A DNA stretch of 64,000 nt from JAPPLB01 sp965218555 (lineage in GTDB: Bacteria; Acidobacteriota; Terriglobia; Bryobacterales; UBA6623): positions 1,054,001 through 1,118,000 of the forward strand of contig OZ244625.1 in assembly GCA_965218555.1 (NCBI GenBank). The letters are read 5' to 3'. The notes beneath the pieces are model-generated. The model saw nothing but the letters and a program-made list of their open reading frames with translations. It was not told the origin of the DNA and made no database searches. Position 1 is the first letter of the stretch. Each line of letters begins with the position of its first letter. The translations under genes and the position numbers were made by a program. Below, piece after piece: positions 25,492-34,249 of the stretch.

Positions 25492-27195
25492 TCAGTCGTT
25501 ACCGGGTTTCGACTTCCCGTCGGATTGGACAAAACCGTATTCCTTCTCGGCCGTCTGTCGATTGAAATAGCCGAGCCTGAGGTCTTCGGCGACCAGGTCG
25601 GGCGGCCGTTTACGGGGTTCCCCGAAACCACCGCCGCCAGGTGTCTCCAAACGCAGCACGTCGCCGGCGGTCATGCTGACCCCTTCGTCCTTGGTCAGAT
25701 GCTCCGGTATGTACTCGCGGCCGCCCAGCACGAAAGTATGCCGCGCCGACTGCGCGGGCTTCCCGCCGAACACGCCGAAGGGTTGAAAACGTCCCCGGTC
25801 CCCCAGCAGGGATGCCGAGGCGTCACCGCGTCGAAGCTCGAACTCGAACACAACTCCCAGACCGCCGCGGCGGAGCCCCGCGCCTCCTGAGCCTTCGCGG
25901 ATTGCATACTGCCGGAAGAGAACCGGATAGTGTGATTCGAAAATCTCCAGCGCTTGTGTCCGCGCGACGGCGAGCGTTGGATTTCCGTTGATGAGGCCGT
26001 CGGTCAGATAGTTTCCGCCGTATCCACCGCCGATGAACGAGTAGAAGACATAGTAGCCGCGCGCCGGGTCGCTGCCACCGACGGCGAGGTTCGTCACGGT
26101 GCCCATCGGTCCTGCATAGGCCTTCTCGGGGAGCGCCTGCCCGAGCGCTCCGAGAATCACGTCGATCATGCGCTGACACACTTCCGCGGCGCACCCGGAT
26201 ACGGGGCGAGGTTCCTGTGCGTTGAGGAAAGTCTTCGAGGGAATGTCGAACGTGAAGGGGCGGAAACAGCCGGCGTTGATCGGCACATCGGGGAATACGT
26301 GTTTGAAACCGATAAACACGCCGGCCATCGTTGTGCTCAACACGCTGTTGAGCGGTCCTCGGCACGGCGGGCTGCTGTTTGAAAGATCGACGTGCACGGA
26401 ACTGCCCTCGATGGTGAGACGCAGATCAATGGTCAAGGGCGACCAATCGACGCCATCGCTGTCGATGTGTTCTTCGAACGTATACGTGCCGTCGGGAATG
26501 GCCTCGATGTGCGTCCGCATCAGCCGCTCGGAGCGATCACTCAACTCATCGATCGCCGTGAAGAGAGTATCCCGTCCATGGCGGTCGATGAGTTGTGTCA
26601 GCTTCTCGGCCCCCGCGTGCAGCGAGGTGACCTGAGCAATGATGTCCCCTTGGCGCTCGCGCGGCACACGCACGTTGTGGAGGATGATATCGAGTATTTC
26701 CTGATTCAATGTGCCGCGTTTGAACAAAGCCAACGGAGGCAGGCGCAGCCCCTCCTGGTAGATCTCGGTCGCGTGGGTGGAGAAGCCCCCGGGAACTCTG
26801 CCGCCGATATCGGGCCAATGCCCGCTGTTGGCCAAAAACGCGGTCAACTCGCCGCGATGAAAGAACGGCTTGACCATCTTGACATCCATCAGGTGGGTGC
26901 CGGCGAGGTACGGATCGTTGACGATATAGACATCGCCAGGGGATACGTCGGTGATGCGTCCGATCACCGAGCTCACCGTGTGTTCCATCACGTAGATAAA
27001 GTTCGGCAGGCCGCGTGGCCCCTGGATGATTACCTCTCCGTTCTCTTTGTCGTAGATGCCGCTGGCGCGGTCGAAGCCGTCAGAGATCACTGGCGAGAAG
27101 GCCATCCGTTCGAGCGTAGCGTCCATCTCGTCGGCGACCTGTTCCAAGCTTCCTCGGATGACCGCCAATGTCAGCGGATCGATGCGGTCCGCCAT
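25492..27195 (-). CDS. hyuB: Hydantoinase B / 5-oxoprolinase-type subunit B
   Basis: A 567-residue HyuB family protein (PF02538). Visible family landmarks: DPLTLAVIRGSLEQVADEMD, DGFDRASGIYDKENGEVI, VNDPYLAGTHLMDVKMVKP, SGHWPDIGG and the C-terminal RLETPGGGGFGEPRKR. HyuA/HyuB pairs perform ATP-dependent ring opening of hydantoins or 5-oxoproline, or carboxylation of ketones (acetone, acetophenone carboxylases). The exact substrate cannot be read here. It starts one base after hyuA stops, on the same strand, so they form an operon and very likely a complex. The C-terminal tail (about 30 residues) is extended beyond the glycine-rich family end. Confidence 0.9.
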   Translation of the reverse strand: MADRIDPLTLAVIRGSLEQVADEMDATLERMAFSPVISDGFDRASGIYDKENGEVIIQGPRGLPNFIYVMEHTVSSVIGRITDVSPGDVYIVNDPYLAGTHLMDVKMVKPFFHRGELTAFLANSGHWPDIGGRVPGGFSTHATEIYQEGLRLPPLALFKRGTLNQEILDIILHNVRVPRERQGDIIAQVTSLHAGAEKLTQLIDRHGRDTLFTAIDELSDRSERLMRTHIEAIPDGTYTFEEHIDSDGVDWSPLTIDLRLTIEGSSVHVDLSNSSPPCRGPLNSVLSTTMAGVFIGFKHVFPDVPINAGCFRPFTFDIPSKTFLNAQEPRPVSGCAAEVCQRMIDVILGALGQALPEKAYAGPMGTVTNLAVGGSDPARGYYVFYSFIGGGYGGNYLTDGLINGNPTLAVARTQALEIFESHYPVLFRQYAIREGSGGAGLRRGGLGVVFEFELRRGDASASLLGDRGRFQPFGVFGGKPAQSARHTFVLGGREYIPEHLTKDEGVSMTAGDVLRLETPGGGGFGEPRKRPPDLVAEDLRLGYFNRQTAEKEYGFVQSDGKSKPGND

Positions 27196-27196
27196 C

Positions 27197-29248
27197 TTAA
27201 AGCAGCCTCACTATGAGATTGCCGGCTTCGTCCACCTGGGCTTGTGATGAGTCTTCAAGCCAGACTGTCGTGTCGAGTTGCTCGATCACTGCGGGGCCTT
27301 TCAGTTCCGCCCCGCGGGGCAGGGCGACGCGTTCGTATGTCGGGCATTCGATCCACGCGCCTGCCGACCAGACCCGCCGCGTACCTTTGAAGGCTTGGGC
27401 CGGCAGCTTCTGACGGCTCGGCATCAGATCTTTCATCGCAGACTCTGCCCGGACACCGATGACGGTTGTTCGCAGAGTCATCAAGCGAACCGGCAGTTCC
27501 TCGAGCAGCGTATCCAAACCGCAAAACTGGTCGCGGGAGGCGCCGAAGCGCTTCAAATAGGCATCGCGAAACGCGGCTCGAATCGCCGGGAGTGACAGGT
27601 CGCCGGCCGGCAGCGCGATGCGCAGCAGGTGGGTTTGGCCTTCGTAAGAGAGTTCAGCCTCGCGCCGCACATAGATCCGGGAAAGAGCAACCTTCTCTTC
27701 GTTGAGAAAGCGCTCCCCTTTGGCTTGCTGCGCCTCCAAATGCGCGCTCACTTCATCGCTTGTGAGATCCGTCAACCGCTGGTTGACCATCGCAACATAG
27801 TCCCGCTGCAAGTTTGCGATCGCGCACCCCCAGGCGGAAAGAACGCCTGGATAATAGGGCACCAACCCGACCTGCGCTCCCGTCTCGCGCAAGAGATGAC
27901 TGACGAAGAGCGGACCCGCTCCGCCGAATGAAAAAAGAGCGAAGTCGCGGGGATCGTATCCGCGGTCGATTGAGATGCGGCGGATGCTGCCAATCGTGCG
28001 ATTCGCAGCAACCGCCAGGACCGCTTCGGCGGCGGCTTCCGTCGATAGCCCAAGCGGTTCGCCGAGGACTTTCGCGATTCCCCGGCGCGCGCGCTCCACA
28101 TCGAGCGATCCTCCCGCGATGCGGTAATGCGGGTTGATGCGACCAAGCACTGCGTGGGCGTCGGTCACGGTCGGGGCCTCGCCTCCGTGTCCGTAGCAAA
28201 TCGGCCCGGGCTCCGAACCCGCACTCTTGGGTCCGACATGCAAAATACCGCCTTCGTCGATCCGAGCGATACTGCCGCCGCCTGCGCCGACGGTCTGAAT
28301 ATCGATCATCGAGAGCATCACCGGTATACCGAATTCGAGCTCCCGCCCGCTTGAAAAGACAGGCTTGCCCTCGACAACAAGTGACACGTCGAGGCTTGTG
28401 CCGCCCATGTCGTAGTTGATCAGGTTGCGAAAACCACTCTCCGCGGCTATTTCGGCGGCGGCGATGACACCGGCGGCCGGTCCCGAGAGAACTGTATTGA
28501 CGGGCCTCTCACCGGCCGACGCGGCCCCGACCGTGCCCCCGTTCGACTGCATGACGAGGAGGTCTCTGTCGTAGCCCTTCTCGCGCAAGTACCCGTGCAG
28601 ACGCGTGAGGTAGCGGCTCATAACCGGCTGCACGTAGGCATTGACCACGGCGGTCGACGTTCGCTCAAACTCACGAAAGAGAGGAAGCACGTCCGACGAG
28701 GCCACTACAAAGAGGTCCGGCCAACGTTGTTGAAGAAGCGTTCGTGCATGATTTTCGTGGGCCGGGTTTGCATAGGAGTTGAGAAAACTCACAACGACCG
28801 CTTCCACCTCTTCCGCGACCAGGTGCTGTGCGGCCGAGATAAGCTCCTCCTCATTGAGCGGCGTAACGACCTCTCCCTCGGCGGATATTCGCTCGGTGAC
28901 TTCGAGGCGGTGAAAGCGGGGGATGAGCGGGCGATAGTCTCCCGTGAGGCCATAGAGATGAGGGCGGTCGCGGCGTCGAAGCTCCAGGATGTCGCGGAAC
29001 CCCTTGGTAGCGATCAAGCCGCACTTGCAGCCGTTGCGCTCGAGAATGGCATTCGTCGCGACGGTGGTTCCATGAAGGATGAGTTGCAGATCGGCAGGGT
29101 CGACCGCGAGAGAAACCAAACCTTCGAGGAAGCCCTCGGAAGGATCTCCTGGCGTTGAACTGACCTTGCCGGTTCGCAGAGACTTGCTTGCCGGATCGAG
29201 TATGACGATGTCGGTGTAGGTTCCGCCGATATCGAAGCCGCCAATCAT
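27197..29248 (-). CDS. hyuA: Hydantoinase A / 5-oxoprolinase-type subunit A
   Basis: About 683 residues of the HyuA family. The N terminus has the ATP-binding actin-fold motif MIGGFDIGGTYTDIVILDP (Hydant_A_N), then LILHGTTVATNAILERNG. The central Hydantoinase_A domain (PF01968) shows VNAYVQPVMSRYLTRL, NYDMGGTSLDVSLVV and VGAGGGSIARIDEGG. ATG 29248 is chosen because it starts exactly at the conserved motif; a TTG 12 bases upstream is possible. The pair probably opens or carboxylates a cyclic amide or ketone using ATP in the cytoplasm. It diverges from the SelA-like gene at 29390 across a 141-base region holding two palindromes. Confidence 0.9.
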   Translation of the reverse strand: MIGGFDIGGTYTDIVILDPASKSLRTGKVSSTPGDPSEGFLEGLVSLAVDPADLQLILHGTTVATNAILERNGCKCGLIATKGFRDILELRRRDRPHLYGLTGDYRPLIPRFHRLEVTERISAEGEVVTPLNEEELISAAQHLVAEEVEAVVVSFLNSYANPAHENHARTLLQQRWPDLFVVASSDVLPLFREFERTSTAVVNAYVQPVMSRYLTRLHGYLREKGYDRDLLVMQSNGGTVGAASAGERPVNTVLSGPAAGVIAAAEIAAESGFRNLINYDMGGTSLDVSLVVEGKPVFSSGRELEFGIPVMLSMIDIQTVGAGGGSIARIDEGGILHVGPKSAGSEPGPICYGHGGEAPTVTDAHAVLGRINPHYRIAGGSLDVERARRGIAKVLGEPLGLSTEAAAEAVLAVAANRTIGSIRRISIDRGYDPRDFALFSFGGAGPLFVSHLLRETGAQVGLVPYYPGVLSAWGCAIANLQRDYVAMVNQRLTDLTSDEVSAHLEAQQAKGERFLNEEKVALSRIYVRREAELSYEGQTHLLRIALPAGDLSLPAIRAAFRDAYLKRFGASRDQFCGLDTLLEELPVRLMTLRTTVIGVRAESAMKDLMPSRQKLPAQAFKGTRRVWSAGAWIECPTYERVALPRGAELKGPAVIEQLDTTVWLEDSSQAQVDEAGNLIVRLL

Positions 29249-29300
29249 TTCCCAGAGCAAGCAGACGGCCCGGCAAGCAGAGTTACAGGCGCCGGCGGAT

Positions 29301-29317
29301 AATCCTCGCCGAGGATT
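29301..29317. promoter_or_regulatory. 17-bp perfect palindrome in divergent hyuA/SelA-like promoter region
   Basis: AATCCTCG and CGAGGATT flank a single central C. An 8+8 perfect inverted repeat midway between two divergent starts is the form of a dimeric repressor or activator operator. The protein that would bind is unknown. Confidence 0.45.
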
Positions 29318-29331
29318 CTATCATTCAGATG

Positions 29332-29367
29332 GTGGGCCGGGCTCGGGTTCGGCTCCGCCAGGCCCAC
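29332..29367. promoter_or_regulatory. GC-rich inverted repeat upstream of SelA-like gene
   Basis: GTGGGCC (29332-29338) and GGCCCAC (29361-29367) are perfect 7-bp arms around 22 bases, ending 22 bases before the start at 29390. It could form a leader hairpin limiting translation, or be part of a binding site. Confidence 0.35.
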
Positions 29368-29389
29368 TCAGGTCTGCTACTTTATCTGC

Positions 29390-30925
29390 ATGCAGAGACG
29401 AGCACGCCGCGAGTTCTTAGGATTCGCGCCAGGGGCGGCTCCGGCTGTTCATCCCGAAACAGGGCTGCCGATGCGAGGCGGAGGCCCCGAAGTCTACACA
29501 CGGGTCGGTGGACGGCCGTACATCAACTGCACGGCGATAACCACAATCCATGGCGGTTCGGCGCAGCGGCCCGAAGTCATCGAAGCTATCCACCAAGCGT
29601 CCTATTATCACGTGAACCTGGACGATCTCATGGCGGCGGTGGGCCCCCGGATCGCCAAGTTGCTCGATGCTGAAGCGGCTCATGTCAGCTCCGGGGCGGC
29701 CGGCGCGGTTACCTGCGCGACACTCGCCTGTATTGCGGGCGGTGACCCCGAGAAGATCCAACAAGTGCCCGATACGCGGGGCCTGAAGAACGAAGTGGTG
29801 ATTCCAAGTTGGTCTCGCATCGTCTATGACCAGGCGATCCGCTCGGTGGGAGCGCGCATCGTTGAAGTGACAACCGCCGCCGATCTCAAGAAGGCTTTCG
29901 GTCCCAAAACAGCCATGGCAGCCGGGTTGATTCACATGGGCGAGAAGGGCAACCCGTTCTCGCTGGAGGAATACGTCGCGGCGGCTCACAAGAACGGCGT
30001 CCCTGTACTGATCGATGCGGCCGACGGTACGCCGCATCGCCCGAACCCCTTTCTTCGGCGTGGAGTGGATCTCGTCGCTTACAGCGGCGGAAAGATCGTA
30101 AGGGGGCCCCAGACAGCGGGGCTGTTGCTGGGACGCAAAGACCTGATCGCAGCGGCATTCACCAACAGCGCTCCGCACCACACCTTCGCGCGCGCCATGA
30201 AGGTCAGCAAGGAAGAGATCATGGGGCTGCTCGCGGCGGTGGAAGCGCTGGCGAGCAAGCCCGACCGATCCGAAGAGGATGAGCTATGGCGGACCTGGTA
30301 TCGCTACATCATCAACCGCGTTTCTCAGGTTCATGGTGTGACGGGCCGAATAACGGAAGGTGAGGTTGAAGGCAACTACGTTCGGATGAGAATCGACTGG
30401 GACCCGAAGTTAATCGGGATGACGTCGGGCGAGGTTGGAGAGTTGCTCTTGGGCGGCAAGCCGCGCATCCGGGCGCACGCGGGCGGGGAAGGACATTCGC
30501 TCGGAATCCGCGCGGCCGCGCTCTATCCGGGCGATGAGAAGCTTGTCGCCGAAAGGTTGTACGAGATCTTCAGCAACGCCCCGGGGCCAAAACCACCCCC
30601 GCCGGACATTCTGCCGGCTGCGATCGACGTGTCAGGTCACTGGGATGTGCGGATCGAGTACTCGGTCGGTTCTACACGCCACAAGTTCTTCCTTGCAATG
30701 GAGCAGGGTCAACTGAACGGCGAACACACGGGACGCATCGCCAGCGGCCCGATCCGAGGTCGAGTGAGCGGGCACGAGGTCGATTTCACGAGCTCGGCCC
30801 GGTACGAGGGAACTTCACTGCGGTACCGTTTTACCGGACGCGCCTCGGGAGACCACATGTCCGGTGAAGTTGATCTCGGTGAGTACGGAACGGGAGGGTG
30901 GAAGGCTCAGCGAGTAAGCTCCTAA
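29390..30925 (+). CDS. SelA-like PLP-dependent enzyme with twin-arginine start and C-terminal beta domain
   Basis: A 511-residue fold-type I PLP enzyme of the SelA/D-glucosaminate-6-phosphate ammonia-lyase family. The N terminus RRARREFLGFAPGAAPA resembles a short Tat signal. PLP-domain landmarks: HVSSGAAGAVTCATLACIAG near residue 98, VLIDAADGTPHRPNP near 206 and the Schiff-base lysine in LVAYSGGKIVRGPQTAG (Lys 235). From about residue 412 a separate beta-rich domain (DVSGHWDVRIEYSVG to the end) is appended; it is not part of the normal family. It is not a true selenocysteine synthase, as no Sec machinery is present. Diverging from hyuAB, it may act in the same catabolic route. Export of a PLP enzyme is unusual. 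Confidence 0.8.
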   Translation: MQRRARREFLGFAPGAAPAVHPETGLPMRGGGPEVYTRVGGRPYINCTAITTIHGGSAQRPEVIEAIHQASYYHVNLDDLMAAVGPRIAKLLDAEAAHVSSGAAGAVTCATLACIAGGDPEKIQQVPDTRGLKNEVVIPSWSRIVYDQAIRSVGARIVEVTTAADLKKAFGPKTAMAAGLIHMGEKGNPFSLEEYVAAAHKNGVPVLIDAADGTPHRPNPFLRRGVDLVAYSGGKIVRGPQTAGLLLGRKDLIAAAFTNSAPHHTFARAMKVSKEEIMGLLAAVEALASKPDRSEEDELWRTWYRYIINRVSQVHGVTGRITEGEVEGNYVRMRIDWDPKLIGMTSGEVGELLLGGKPRIRAHAGGEGHSLGIRAAALYPGDEKLVAERLYEIFSNAPGPKPPPPDILPAAIDVSGHWDVRIEYSVGSTRHKFFLAMEQGQLNGEHTGRIASGPIRGRVSGHEVDFTSSARYEGTSLRYRFTGRASGDHMSGEVDLGEYGTGGWKAQRVSS

Positions 30926-30948
30926 GTGTATCTACTGTTACACTTAGG
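30921..30948 (+). terminator. Perfect 10-bp hairpin over the stop codon
   Basis: CCTAAGTGTA (30921-30930) and TACACTTAGG (30939-30948) form a perfect 10-bp stem with an 8-base loop. The TAA stop of the SelA-like gene lies within the left arm. No T-run follows, so termination would be Rho-aided, or the hairpin protects the 3' end. Confidence 0.5.
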
Positions 30949-30966
30949 CCCGCGAGGTAAGCGGCG

Positions 30967-31080
30967 ATGACCGGGCTGGCCATGTTCCTGGGCGGATTCC
31001 TGGGAGCAGCGATGTACCATCAGGCGCGCCGCTTCGCCGAGCTGGTGACGGAAGCGATCTCGAGTTGGTGGGCCGGGTGA
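30967..31080 (+). CDS. Putative 37-residue membrane peptide
   Basis: The short frame begins MTGLAMFLGGFLGAAMYHQA, a hydrophobic, glycine-zipper-like stretch, followed by an amphipathic tail rich in Ala/Arg/Glu and a final Trp pair. GAGGTAA lies about ten bases upstream. It sits between a strong hairpin and another small membrane protein. It may be a real small protein or the remnant of one; no family is recognised. Confidence 0.35.
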   Translation: MTGLAMFLGGFLGAAMYHQARRFAELVTEAISSWWAG

Positions 31081-31163
31081 GAACTCTCAACGCGCGAAGC
31101 GCTCCCCTTGGTGGTCTTGTTCTGGGGGGCATGGGAGAATGGGCAGACTGATTGGTAGGAAGC

Positions 31164-31481
31164 ATGAGCGTTGAGCTAATCAGCATCTTGACCGCGATCG
31201 TGGCGGTGGGAGTGGCCTTGGCCGGGGTGATCCTGACCAGCAGCCGCGGGCTGCGGCAAGACATGATGCGGCTGGATGAGAGGATCCATGGGCTAGAGTC
31301 CCAGTTTGACAGCCGCATCGGTGCGCTGGAATTCCGCCTGGATGAGAAGATCAACGGGCTAGAGTCCCGGTTTGATGCGCTGGGGTATCAGTTTGGCGAG
31401 TTGCGCGAGCGCATGGCACACCTGGAAGGGCTGCTGGAAGGATTGCGCGAGGCCATCACCGGACGGATCGCTGCCAGTTGA
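31164..31481 (+). CDS. Small membrane-anchored coiled-coil protein
   Basis: 105 residues. One N-terminal membrane segment (ISILTAIVAVGVALAGVIL) is followed by a long heptad-patterned helix with two near-repeats, ERIHGLESQFDSRIGALEFR and EKINGLESRFDALGYQF, and a C terminus LEGLLEGLREAITGR. ATG 31164 is preferred (AGGA just upstream; the next frame extension adds only four residues). A paralogue of the same design lies at 57029-57265 with the closely matching end LEGVLDGLREALF. The likely topology is an inner-membrane anchor with an oligomeric cytoplasmic or periplasmic stalk. Function unknown. Confidence 0.7.
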   Translation: MSVELISILTAIVAVGVALAGVILTSSRGLRQDMMRLDERIHGLESQFDSRIGALEFRLDEKINGLESRFDALGYQFGELRERMAHLEGLLEGLREAITGRIAAS

Positions 31482-31574
31482 CGTCAAAGCCTGGCGGGCC
31501 TGACCGACGATCCCAGGGGGGACTCCATCAGAGGTGACACGCGAGCCCTGGAAACCGATCTTCACAGACCCATT

Positions 31575-31607
31575 GCAAGACAGTTGCAAGGGCTTGCTTT
31601 GTTTTTT
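31575..31607 (+). terminator. Possible intrinsic terminator
   Basis: GCAAG (31575-31579) can pair with CTTGC (31593-31597), and TTTGTTTTTT follows at 31598-31607. The stem is short, so it is weak, but the T-tract position fits the end of the coiled-coil transcript. Confidence 0.35.
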
Positions 31608-31685
31608 ACCCTAAATCCGGCAGTTGCGACGATGTTGTTGTGCACCCTAAGATTCTTTCAATCAACAAGTTGCGCCCAAAATTGG

Positions 31686-31726
31686 CAACTGCGGAGCAGT
31701 TGGAATTTGTCACCTGTGGGGTGACC
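31686..31726. terminator. Two adjacent hairpins between convergent genes
   Basis: CAACTGC/GCAGTTG with a 3-base loop (31686-31702) and GTCACC/GGTGAC with a 5-base loop (31710-31725). They lie between the coiled-coil gene and the convergent dehydratase gene, where bidirectional termination would be useful. No T-tract is present. Confidence 0.35.
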
Positions 31727-31787
31727 ACTGTAACTGGTCCAAGTCGCTTCCCATCAGGGCGTCGCGAGCCGCGCTGAACGCTGCTCG

Positions 31788-33119
31788 TCACCACCCCTTC
31801 CAACTGCCGTCCGCATTTCTGTACTGGCGATACGACATGCTTTCGTCATAGGGAAGTTGAGCAATGTGCTCTTCCTTGACGTCGATTCCCAATCCCGGCC
31901 GGTCGTTGAGTTCAATGAAACCGTTCTTGAACTCGAAGTCGTGATCCACGTATTCGATAAAACGCTGCAGCCAGTACCCGGAAACCTCCTGGATCAGGAA
32001 ATTACTGACGACGGCGTCCGCCTGCAGCATGGCGGCGAAATGAATCGGTCCTCCCGCGTTGTGAGGAGCCATGAGCATTTGGGCTTCCTCGGCCAAGCGC
32101 GCGATGTGAACGAAGTTGGTGATACCAAAGCTGTGGCTCACGTCCGGCTGGAGAAAGGCGCACGCGCGAGCATCCACGACTTCTTTGAACTCTCGATAAG
32201 CAAACAGCTTCTCACCCGTCGCAATGGGAACAGGACTCTTGGACGAGACCTCCTTGAGCACCTCTACGGAGCCTACTTTGACGGGCTCTTCCAAAAACAG
32301 GGGACGGTAAGGCGCGACCATCTCGGCGAAGGCGATGCTTAGCTCCGGACTCGGGCTTCCATGGGTGTCGAGCATCAACTCGACATCGGGACCGACCTCT
32401 TCGCGAACCGCTTTCACAATCGCCACGGAGTGCTTAAGGGCCTGGTAGTCCATCGGCCAGGTGCGTGATTCCAGAGGATTGCCCTTCAACCCGCGAGCAC
32501 CCCTTTCGACGGCTTCACGCGCTCCGCGGCGGGCCAACTCCACGGATTCGAAGTTGATGCCGCCGTTGTAGATCTTGATGCGATCCCGCTGCTTGCCCCC
32601 CAGGATCTGATAAACAGGAACGCCCCAGGCCTTGCCGGCGATGTCATACAGCGCCATGTTGACAGCCGCGATGGCAGTGCCGATGACGGGTCCGCCTTTC
32701 CACGGCAAACGGTTCGTGATGTCGTTGCAGATGGTGACGACATCCAATGCAGAGCGGCCCAGAAGCAGCGGCTTCCATTCGTGCAGGGTGGCCTCGATGA
32801 CGGGCGACAACCACTCGATGCTCCCCTCACCCCAGCCTTCGATCCCTTGATCCGTCTCGACTTTGAGAAACAACCAGGTCTTGAAGGGGCTCGATAACGC
32901 TTGGCGGCGATTGCTGGGATCACGGATCGCCTGTCCCGTCGCCACGTTGAACTTGTAGGTTTTGATCCCCGTAATCTTCGGACCATCTCCGGACTGGGAT
33001 GAAGCGGTGGCATTCCCCTGGGCGGCCCCAAACGCTGTGGAGCCCGCGGCTCCGAAGAGACCCGCGGCCATTGTTCTTAGAAAATACCGCCGATTCCACG
33101 ACGCAAACTTGTTCCTCAT
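31788..33119 (-). CDS. Tat-exported mandelate racemase/galactonate dehydratase-like enzyme
   Basis: About 443 residues of the enolase superfamily (MR/MLE, dehydratase type). The N terminus NRRYFLRTMAAGLFGAAG is a twin-arginine signal; ATG 33119 has GGAGG well placed upstream. The capping domain is followed by the barrel: metal ligands are in ELMLDTHGSPSPE, PLFLEEPVKVG and PIATGEKLF, and a histidine in LMAPHNAGGPIHFA is a candidate general acid, as in D-galactonate and related sugar-acid dehydratases. The general substrate class, sugar acids, fits the uronate theme of the left region, but the substrate is not determinable. Members of this superfamily are normally cytoplasmic, so the Tat signal is notable. 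Confidence 0.87.
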   Translation of the reverse strand: MRNKFASWNRRYFLRTMAAGLFGAAGSTAFGAAQGNATASSQSGDGPKITGIKTYKFNVATGQAIRDPSNRRQALSSPFKTWLFLKVETDQGIEGWGEGSIEWLSPVIEATLHEWKPLLLGRSALDVVTICNDITNRLPWKGGPVIGTAIAAVNMALYDIAGKAWGVPVYQILGGKQRDRIKIYNGGINFESVELARRGAREAVERGARGLKGNPLESRTWPMDYQALKHSVAIVKAVREEVGPDVELMLDTHGSPSPELSIAFAEMVAPYRPLFLEEPVKVGSVEVLKEVSSKSPVPIATGEKLFAYREFKEVVDARACAFLQPDVSHSFGITNFVHIARLAEEAQMLMAPHNAGGPIHFAAMLQADAVVSNFLIQEVSGYWLQRFIEYVDHDFEFKNGFIELNDRPGLGIDVKEEHIAQLPYDESMSYRQYRNADGSWKGW

Positions 33120-33417
33120 CTCGCTTCCTCCAGCATGTATCCCTCTTCTTGATGTCGGCCCGAAAGCCCGTCCGAGCCCCACCGCAAGCCTAGCAGGACA
33201 AGGCTCCTCAGGGCTCAGGTCATTGGCCGGGAGTGGTTTTCTTCGACATCAGACAGATGATCAGTCTGAAGCAGTTCCACATGGGGTTCAACCCTTGGAC
33301 CGATGTCGCACGGCGGGCAAGACCTTCGTGTGGAGAAGTTACCAGCGATCAATCATTTGTGTGGAGGGGCTCAGCAAGGAACGCCTTCGAATGCTGAATG
33401 TCGTAGGCGGACTAATC

Positions 33418-33741
33418 ATGATGCGATTCTTCCGCCGGCCTGTCTTCGTCGCCGGAGCAGCGTGGTCGGGCACAACCACCCTCTTGAGAGCCCTTTTCCG
33501 TTCTGGCCCTGGCAGAGTATACACCTGCGCTGCTCCTTACACGATGTCGTTTCGCGCTGAACCTTGTCCTATCACCTCCCCGGCGCTGGAAACCGGTTCC
33601 CGGAGAAGCCCGGACACTTTCCTATTTCGGCGAGAACGAAAGCCCGCCCGACAAGCTGGGCCAGCACGCTGGTCGGCCCATTGCCCCTGCCAAGTCAGAA
33701 GGCGACGCTGTAACTCAAGCCAGCGTCCCTGCCTCGGATGA
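33418..33741 (+). pseudogene. Sulfotransferase-like N-terminal fragment
   Basis: The frame starts MMRFFRRPVFVAGAAWSGTT, which resembles the 5'-phosphosulfate (P-loop) motif of sulfotransferases, normally VFIVGxPRSGTT near the N terminus. After about 45 residues the translation becomes low-complexity and loses any family likeness, and the usual remaining 200 or more residues are missing. Its end overlaps the convergent beta-barrel fragment. I read it as a degraded remnant. The motif alone could also be chance. Confidence 0.33.
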
Positions 33742-34240
33742 GGAGGAAAGAAATGGTGTGACTCTTGAGCGAGACGTTGAACGTGGGATGAACATGAACT
33801 CCATCGAAGATTACGAGTGAGGTAACGCTTTCAGAGAAGCCGATGTTGAGTCCGCCAATCGGACGCATTTTATCCTCGTAGGTTCCGTACACGACGCCAC
33901 CATAGGGGGCGATCGGCAGACCGGTCTCGCGTTTCAGATTTTTGCTGAGCGTGGCGTAGAAGGCTTGCCCGGACGGCGTACCGATTCGGTCTGAACTGGT
34001 ACCCAGGACCAGCGCCGGACGATTGCGCGTCTCCCGAATCGCAAGGAGATTCGCAAGTGGGCTCACTCTACCGGCCCGCGGGTTGTATTCCACTCCGGCG
34101 GAGAATCTCGAAGTGAGCCAATAGGTCAGGGTCGTCCGCACGCTGGCACGATCGATCTGATTCGCTACCCAACGAGCCCCGAATGTCCAGCGTTTTTCAA
34201 GTTCGTGTCCCGCCCCGCTGACCGCGCGGCCCTCTCCCGG
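33695..34240 (-). pseudogene. Outer-membrane beta-barrel protein fragment lacking its N terminus
   Basis: The translation has alternating hydrophobic/polar strands typical of outer-membrane barrels (RTTLTYWLTSRFSAGVEYNP, VYGTYEDKMRPIGGLNIGF) and ends in a C-terminal aromatic, SYSVAF, as BAM substrates do. The frame is open upstream to 34240 with barrel-like residues (EKRWTFGARWVANQIDRASV) but has no good start codon; the first GTG is at 34141. There is no signal peptide, and the upstream TlpA gene stops only 10 bases before. An exported barrel cannot work without a signal, so it is probably a 5'-deleted remnant. Confidence 0.5.
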
Positions 34241-34249
34241 TCAAGTCGG

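Noticed and set aside
29390..30925. True selenocysteine synthase (selA)
   Set aside because: Only the SelA superfamily fold is shared. There is a Tat-like signal, an extra C-terminal domain, and no selB or tRNA-Sec in the window.
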